Below are positions 7,021-8,703 of a stretch of 8,703 nucleotides of DNA, in pieces. The notes under the pieces are model-generated. The model worked only from the letters and a program-made list of their open reading frames with translations. It ran no database searches and was not told the origin of the DNA. The position numbers and the translations under genes are program-made. Source of the DNA: Acidobacteriota bacterium (GTDB lineage Bacteria; Actinomycetota; Actinomycetes; Actinomycetales; Micrococcaceae); NCBI GenBank assembly GCA_019352125.1, contig JABBNV010000033.1, positions 6,974-15,676 on the forward strand, read 5' to 3'. Positions within the stretch are counted from its first letter, which is position 1, and the number at the start of each line of letters is the position of its first letter.

Positions 7021-7043
7021 TTTCCAGCGAAAGGATGTTCCTG

Positions 7044-7298
7044 ATGAGTATCGGTTCCGGCGTCGTTTTGTTTGTGATTGGCGCAATTCTCAGGTTCGCC
7101 GTGAATGTTCAGGTTGCTTGGGTCAACCTGCAGCTCATTGGCGATATTCTCATGGTTGCCGGGGTGGTCGTCTTTATCCTGGGCCTCATCTTTACCTTCC
7201 GTGCACGTCGTAGTGTTTCAACGCGTCGCACCGTTGTTGGCCGGGATCAGGGCGAGGACGTCGTTCAGCAGACTCGCCGGACTGACGACGTCATCTAA
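7044..7298 (+). CDS. Small two-span membrane protein, DUF6458-like
   Basis: An 84-residue protein that resembles the actinobacterial DUF6458 family, of unknown function. It has two hydrophobic helices at about 5-21 and 31-52, joined by a short loop containing NVQVAWVNLQ, and a polar, arginine-rich C-terminal tail ending in acidic residues. The family pattern as I know it (MxIGxG start, a GAIL-FAVN segment, then IG-ILM-AG) is visible as MSIGSG, GAILRFAVNV and IGDILMVAG. The same frame is open further upstream to 6903, but ATG 7044 is the right start: it gives the family N-terminus and has a good ribosome site (GAAAGGA, 7029-7035) eight bases before it. It stands alone, convergent with the MarR gene, whose stop lies 98 bases further on. 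A TTGACT at 6889-6894 could be a -35 box, but I find no matching -10. Confidence 0.82.
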   Translation: MSIGSGVVLFVIGAILRFAVNVQVAWVNLQLIGDILMVAGVVVFILGLIFTFRARRSVSTRRTVVGRDQGEDVVQQTRRTDDVI

Positions 7299-7396
7299 GG
7301 CACGTCAGCCTAGGCACATTGTCTACAGTGCGTCTAAAGTGCCAGGTCGCTACAGTGGCAGCACAACAGAAAGGGCTCCGAAAATCCCCCGGGCCT

Positions 7397-7879
7397 CTAC
7401 CGTTCGCTGGCCAGCATTCGGCATTCCGGATCAAGTCGGGACAGCATGGCCCGTGAAATGGCACCGAGTTGTTCTACTTGTTCGTCAGTGAGTGCGTCGA
7501 TGACAAGTCTGCGAACAGTAGCTACGTGGTTGGGAGCTGCCGCCACTACTTTTTCCCATCCAGACTGCGTGAGAGACACATTGGTTGCGCGGCGGTCTTG
7601 CTCGCATTCGGCGCGATGAACCCACCCAGCGTCTTCTAGCCGGCTCAAAACTCTGGAAAGACGGGGCAGCGTGGCATTGGTGCGTGCTGCCAGGGCGCTG
7701 GTGCGCAGTACCCTCCCTGGCGCTTCGGACAGCATGGCCAACGCGTAGTAGTCAAAGTGCGTCAGGCCCTCATCGTTCACTAGTTGCAGGTTCAGTGCAG
7801 CGGGCAGTAACTCAGCCACTGCAGCAAACCGAATCCAGGTATCGCGCTCCTTGGCGCTTAGCCAGTGTGGTTGGTTCAT
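7397..7879 (-). CDS. MarR-family transcriptional regulator
   Basis: A 160-residue MarR-type dimeric winged-helix regulator that probably represses the divergent reductase gene and itself. The DNA-binding region spans about 35-107: FDYYALAML (about 42-50), helices around LRTSALAARTNATLPRLSRV with the recognition helix at about 68-83, and the wing ECEQDRRATNVSLT at about 91-104, including the typical DRR (95-97). N- and C-terminal helices (about 8-33 and 115-150) would form the dimer interface. Two cysteines, C92 in the wing and C153 near the C-terminus, are present; whether they sense oxidants is unknown. A -10 box TATGAT (7891-7886) sits six bases before ATG 7879, so the transcript probably begins at or next to the start codon (leaderless), which is common in Actinomycetota. 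The ligand cannot be read from sequence. The perfect inverted repeat at 7896-7915 is its likely operator. Confidence 0.93.
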   Translation of the reverse strand: MNQPHWLSAKERDTWIRFAAVAELLPAALNLQLVNDEGLTHFDYYALAMLSEAPGRVLRTSALAARTNATLPRLSRVLSRLEDAGWVHRAECEQDRRATNVSLTQSGWEKVVAAAPNHVATVRRLVIDALTDEQVEQLGAISRAMLSRLDPECRMLASER

Positions 7880-7885
7880 GACTCC

Positions 7886-7914
7886 ATCATATCAATAACT
7901 TGTATCTACAAGTT
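7886..7914 (-). promoter_or_regulatory. Probable promoter of the MarR gene (leaderless)
   Basis: On the minus strand a -10 box TATGAT occupies 7891-7886, six bases from ATG 7879, which puts the expected transcription start at about the A of the ATG. A -35 box is poor (AACTTG at 7914-7909 with a 17-base spacer) and lies inside the operator palindrome. A GGAG (7885-7882) is only two bases from the ATG, too close for a normal ribosome site. Confidence 0.55.
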
Positions 7915-7915
7915 A
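7896..7915. promoter_or_regulatory. Perfect 20-bp palindromic operator for the MarR regulator
   Basis: Nine-base perfect arms TAACTTGTA and TACAAGTTA with a two-base TC centre. The length and symmetry fit MarR dimer sites. It lies between the divergent starts, covers the -35 region of the reductase promoter and reaches the -35 region of the regulator's own promoter, so one bound dimer could shut off both. Confidence 0.8.
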
Positions 7916-7928
7916 AGTGGGCTAGATT
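7900..7928 (+). promoter_or_regulatory. Promoter of the reductase gene
   Basis: A -35 box TTGTAT (7900-7905), a 17-base spacer and a -10 box TAGATT (7923-7928) predict a start near 7935 and a leader of about 45 bases. The -35 box lies inside the operator palindrome. A small GACCC/GGGTC hairpin (7948-7960) and the ribosome site AGGGAG (7967-7972) follow. Confidence 0.65.
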
Positions 7929-7979
7929 AGTTGCACCAACAACCAATGACCCGGTGGGTCGACGTCAGGGAGTTACACA

Positions 7980-8552
7980 ATGAGCAATGTCACTATCTTT
8001 GGTACCGGAAATATGGGCACCGCAATCGCAGGCATTTTTGCAACTGCCGGCGCATCGGTACAGCAACTCGGATCAAGCTCCAGCGATGCAGTCACTGGCG
8101 ACGTCGTCGTCTTGGCTGTTCCGTACGCAGCGTTGGCACCTATCGCCACCGCCTACGGCGAACAGTTGGCTGGAAAGATCGTTGTAGACATCACCAACCC
8201 CTTGAACTTCGAGACCTTTGATTCCCTAGTAGTTCCTCAGGGCAGCTCAGCTGCGGCTGAACTTGCTGCCTTGCTACCATCTTCCAAAGTGCTCAAGGCG
8301 TTCAACACCAACTTTGCAGCAACGTTGGCTGGCAAAAAGGTTGGTGCTGTTGATACCGCCGTGCTGATCGCTGGCGATGACCAGGACGCCAAGGCAACTC
8401 TTGCGGGACTCATTACCGCAGGCGGGGTAAGCGCAGTTGACGCTGGTAGCCTGAGCCGCGCACACGAACTTGAGGCACTTGGCTTCCTTCAGCTGACCCT
8501 CGCCGCTGGCGAAAAGATCAGCTGGACGGGCGGCTTCGGTCTCATCAAGTAA
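7980..8552 (+). CDS. NAD(P)-binding Rossmann oxidoreductase, F420/NADP-reductase-like (short form)
   Basis: A 190-residue cytoplasmic dinucleotide-binding protein of the NADP oxidoreductase/coenzyme F420-dependent family (COG2085 type). The N-terminal Rossmann motif GTGNMG is at 8-13. Family segments follow: DVVVLAVPYAAL (about 41-52), VVDITNPLNFET (about 68-79), VLKAFNTNFAATLAG (about 104-118), and the C-terminal SRAHELEALGFLQLTL (about 158-173). The stretch between the first Rossmann helix and DVVVLAVPY is about 25 residues shorter than in classical F420:NADP reductases, so part of the second and third strand region is missing. This matches a 190-residue subgroup I recall from Firmicutes that lack F420, so F420 as cofactor should not be assumed. 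ATG 7980 has ribosome site AGGGAG seven bases upstream. It is divergent from the MarR gene, shares the palindromic operator, and is followed by a hairpin terminator, so it is probably a single-gene unit. Confidence 0.9.
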   Translation: MSNVTIFGTGNMGTAIAGIFATAGASVQQLGSSSSDAVTGDVVVLAVPYAALAPIATAYGEQLAGKIVVDITNPLNFETFDSLVVPQGSSAAAELAALLPSSKVLKAFNTNFAATLAGKKVGAVDTAVLIAGDDQDAKATLAGLITAGGVSAVDAGSLSRAHELEALGFLQLTLAAGEKISWTGGFGLIK

Positions 8553-8563
8553 TTCTTCACCCG

Positions 8564-8607
8564 CACCGCGTAGGGACGACCATCGGAGGGTGGTTGTCCC
8601 TACGGTG
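8564..8607. terminator. Hairpin terminator between convergent genes
   Basis: CACCG (8564-8568) and TAGGGACGACCA (8571-8582) pair with TGGTTGTCCCTA (8591-8602) and CGGTG (8603-8607), with one G-T wobble, a two-base CG bulge and an eight-base loop. It begins 12 bases after the reductase stop. The following T run is weak (TCTTAAT). It lies between the reductase and the minus-strand gene at the right edge, so it may serve both. Confidence 0.7.
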
Positions 8608-8636
8608 TCTTAATAGGTGCCACCACTGCCAACAGG

Positions 8637-8703
8637 CTATCCGGTGGGGTGGGTGGCCTGCTGGTAGAACCACTCAATATGTTCTTGCAGTAACCGTGCA
8701 GCG
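8637..8703 (-). CDS. C-terminal tail of a minus-strand gene cut by the window edge
   Basis: The minus strand reads 21 sense codons to a TAG at 8637-8639, ending EHIEWFYQQATHPTG. The frame is open to the edge, has sensible codon use, and its stop lies just beyond a terminator hairpin shared with the convergent reductase gene. That position is what a real convergent gene would show. The fragment is too short to name a family. Confidence 0.5.
   Translation of the reverse strand, partial: AARLLQEHIEWFYQQATHPTG

Noticed and set aside
6903..7043. An upstream extension of the DUF6458-type gene to 6903
   Set aside because: The extra 47 residues are polar and unlike the family, while ATG 7044 has a good ribosome site and gives the family N-terminus.

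Overview
The window looks like a piece of a chromosome from a high-GC Gram-positive bacterium (Actinomycetota). My best guess is a member of the Micrococcaceae such as an Arthrobacter relative with only moderately high GC. The grounds are the use of GTG/TTG starts, GC-leaning third codon positions, an Rv0805-type cyclic nucleotide phosphodiesterase convergent with a CpsY/Stealth protein (an arrangement I recall from mycobacteria), and a short actinobacterial DUF6458-type membrane protein. The genus is an inference; the phylum is fairly secure. I see no CRISPR array, tRNA, rRNA, insertion sequence or phage gene.

Layout. (1) Positions 33-1763, plus strand: an ABC1/UbiB-family atypical kinase with a C-terminal membrane hairpin. 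(2) Positions 1928-2854, plus strand: a class III cyclic nucleotide phosphodiesterase closely resembling Rv0805. (3) Convergent to it on the minus strand, read from 6273 down to 2895: a processive family 2 glycosyltransferase (4837-6273), a 74-residue single-span membrane protein whose ATG directly follows the glycosyltransferase stop (4612-4836), and, after 121 bases, a Stealth-family sugar-phosphate transferase of the CpsY type (2895-4490). These three look like a cell-surface polysaccharide or phosphoglycan cluster. (4) Positions 6274-7043 hold no clean gene. A disrupted minus-strand reading frame with a signal-like start lies at 6384-6800, and a structured leader precedes a small DUF6458-type membrane protein at 7044-7298. 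(5) A compact redox-type regulatory module: a MarR repressor (7397-7879, minus) divergent from a Rossmann-fold F420/NADP-reductase-like enzyme (7980-8552, plus). A perfect 20-bp inverted repeat lies in the space between them and overlaps the promoter elements of both. (6) A hairpin terminator at 8564-8607 and the C-terminal tail of a further minus-strand gene at the right edge.

How the parts may work together. The glycosyltransferase would make or start a polymer at the membrane, with the small coupled protein as a plausible partner subunit. The Stealth protein would add sugar-1-phosphate units. The phosphodiesterase next door suggests a cyclic-nucleotide link to envelope state, but nothing in the sequence proves that connection. 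The MarR/reductase pair is an independent, self-contained switch and is the best-supported regulatory circuit in the window.
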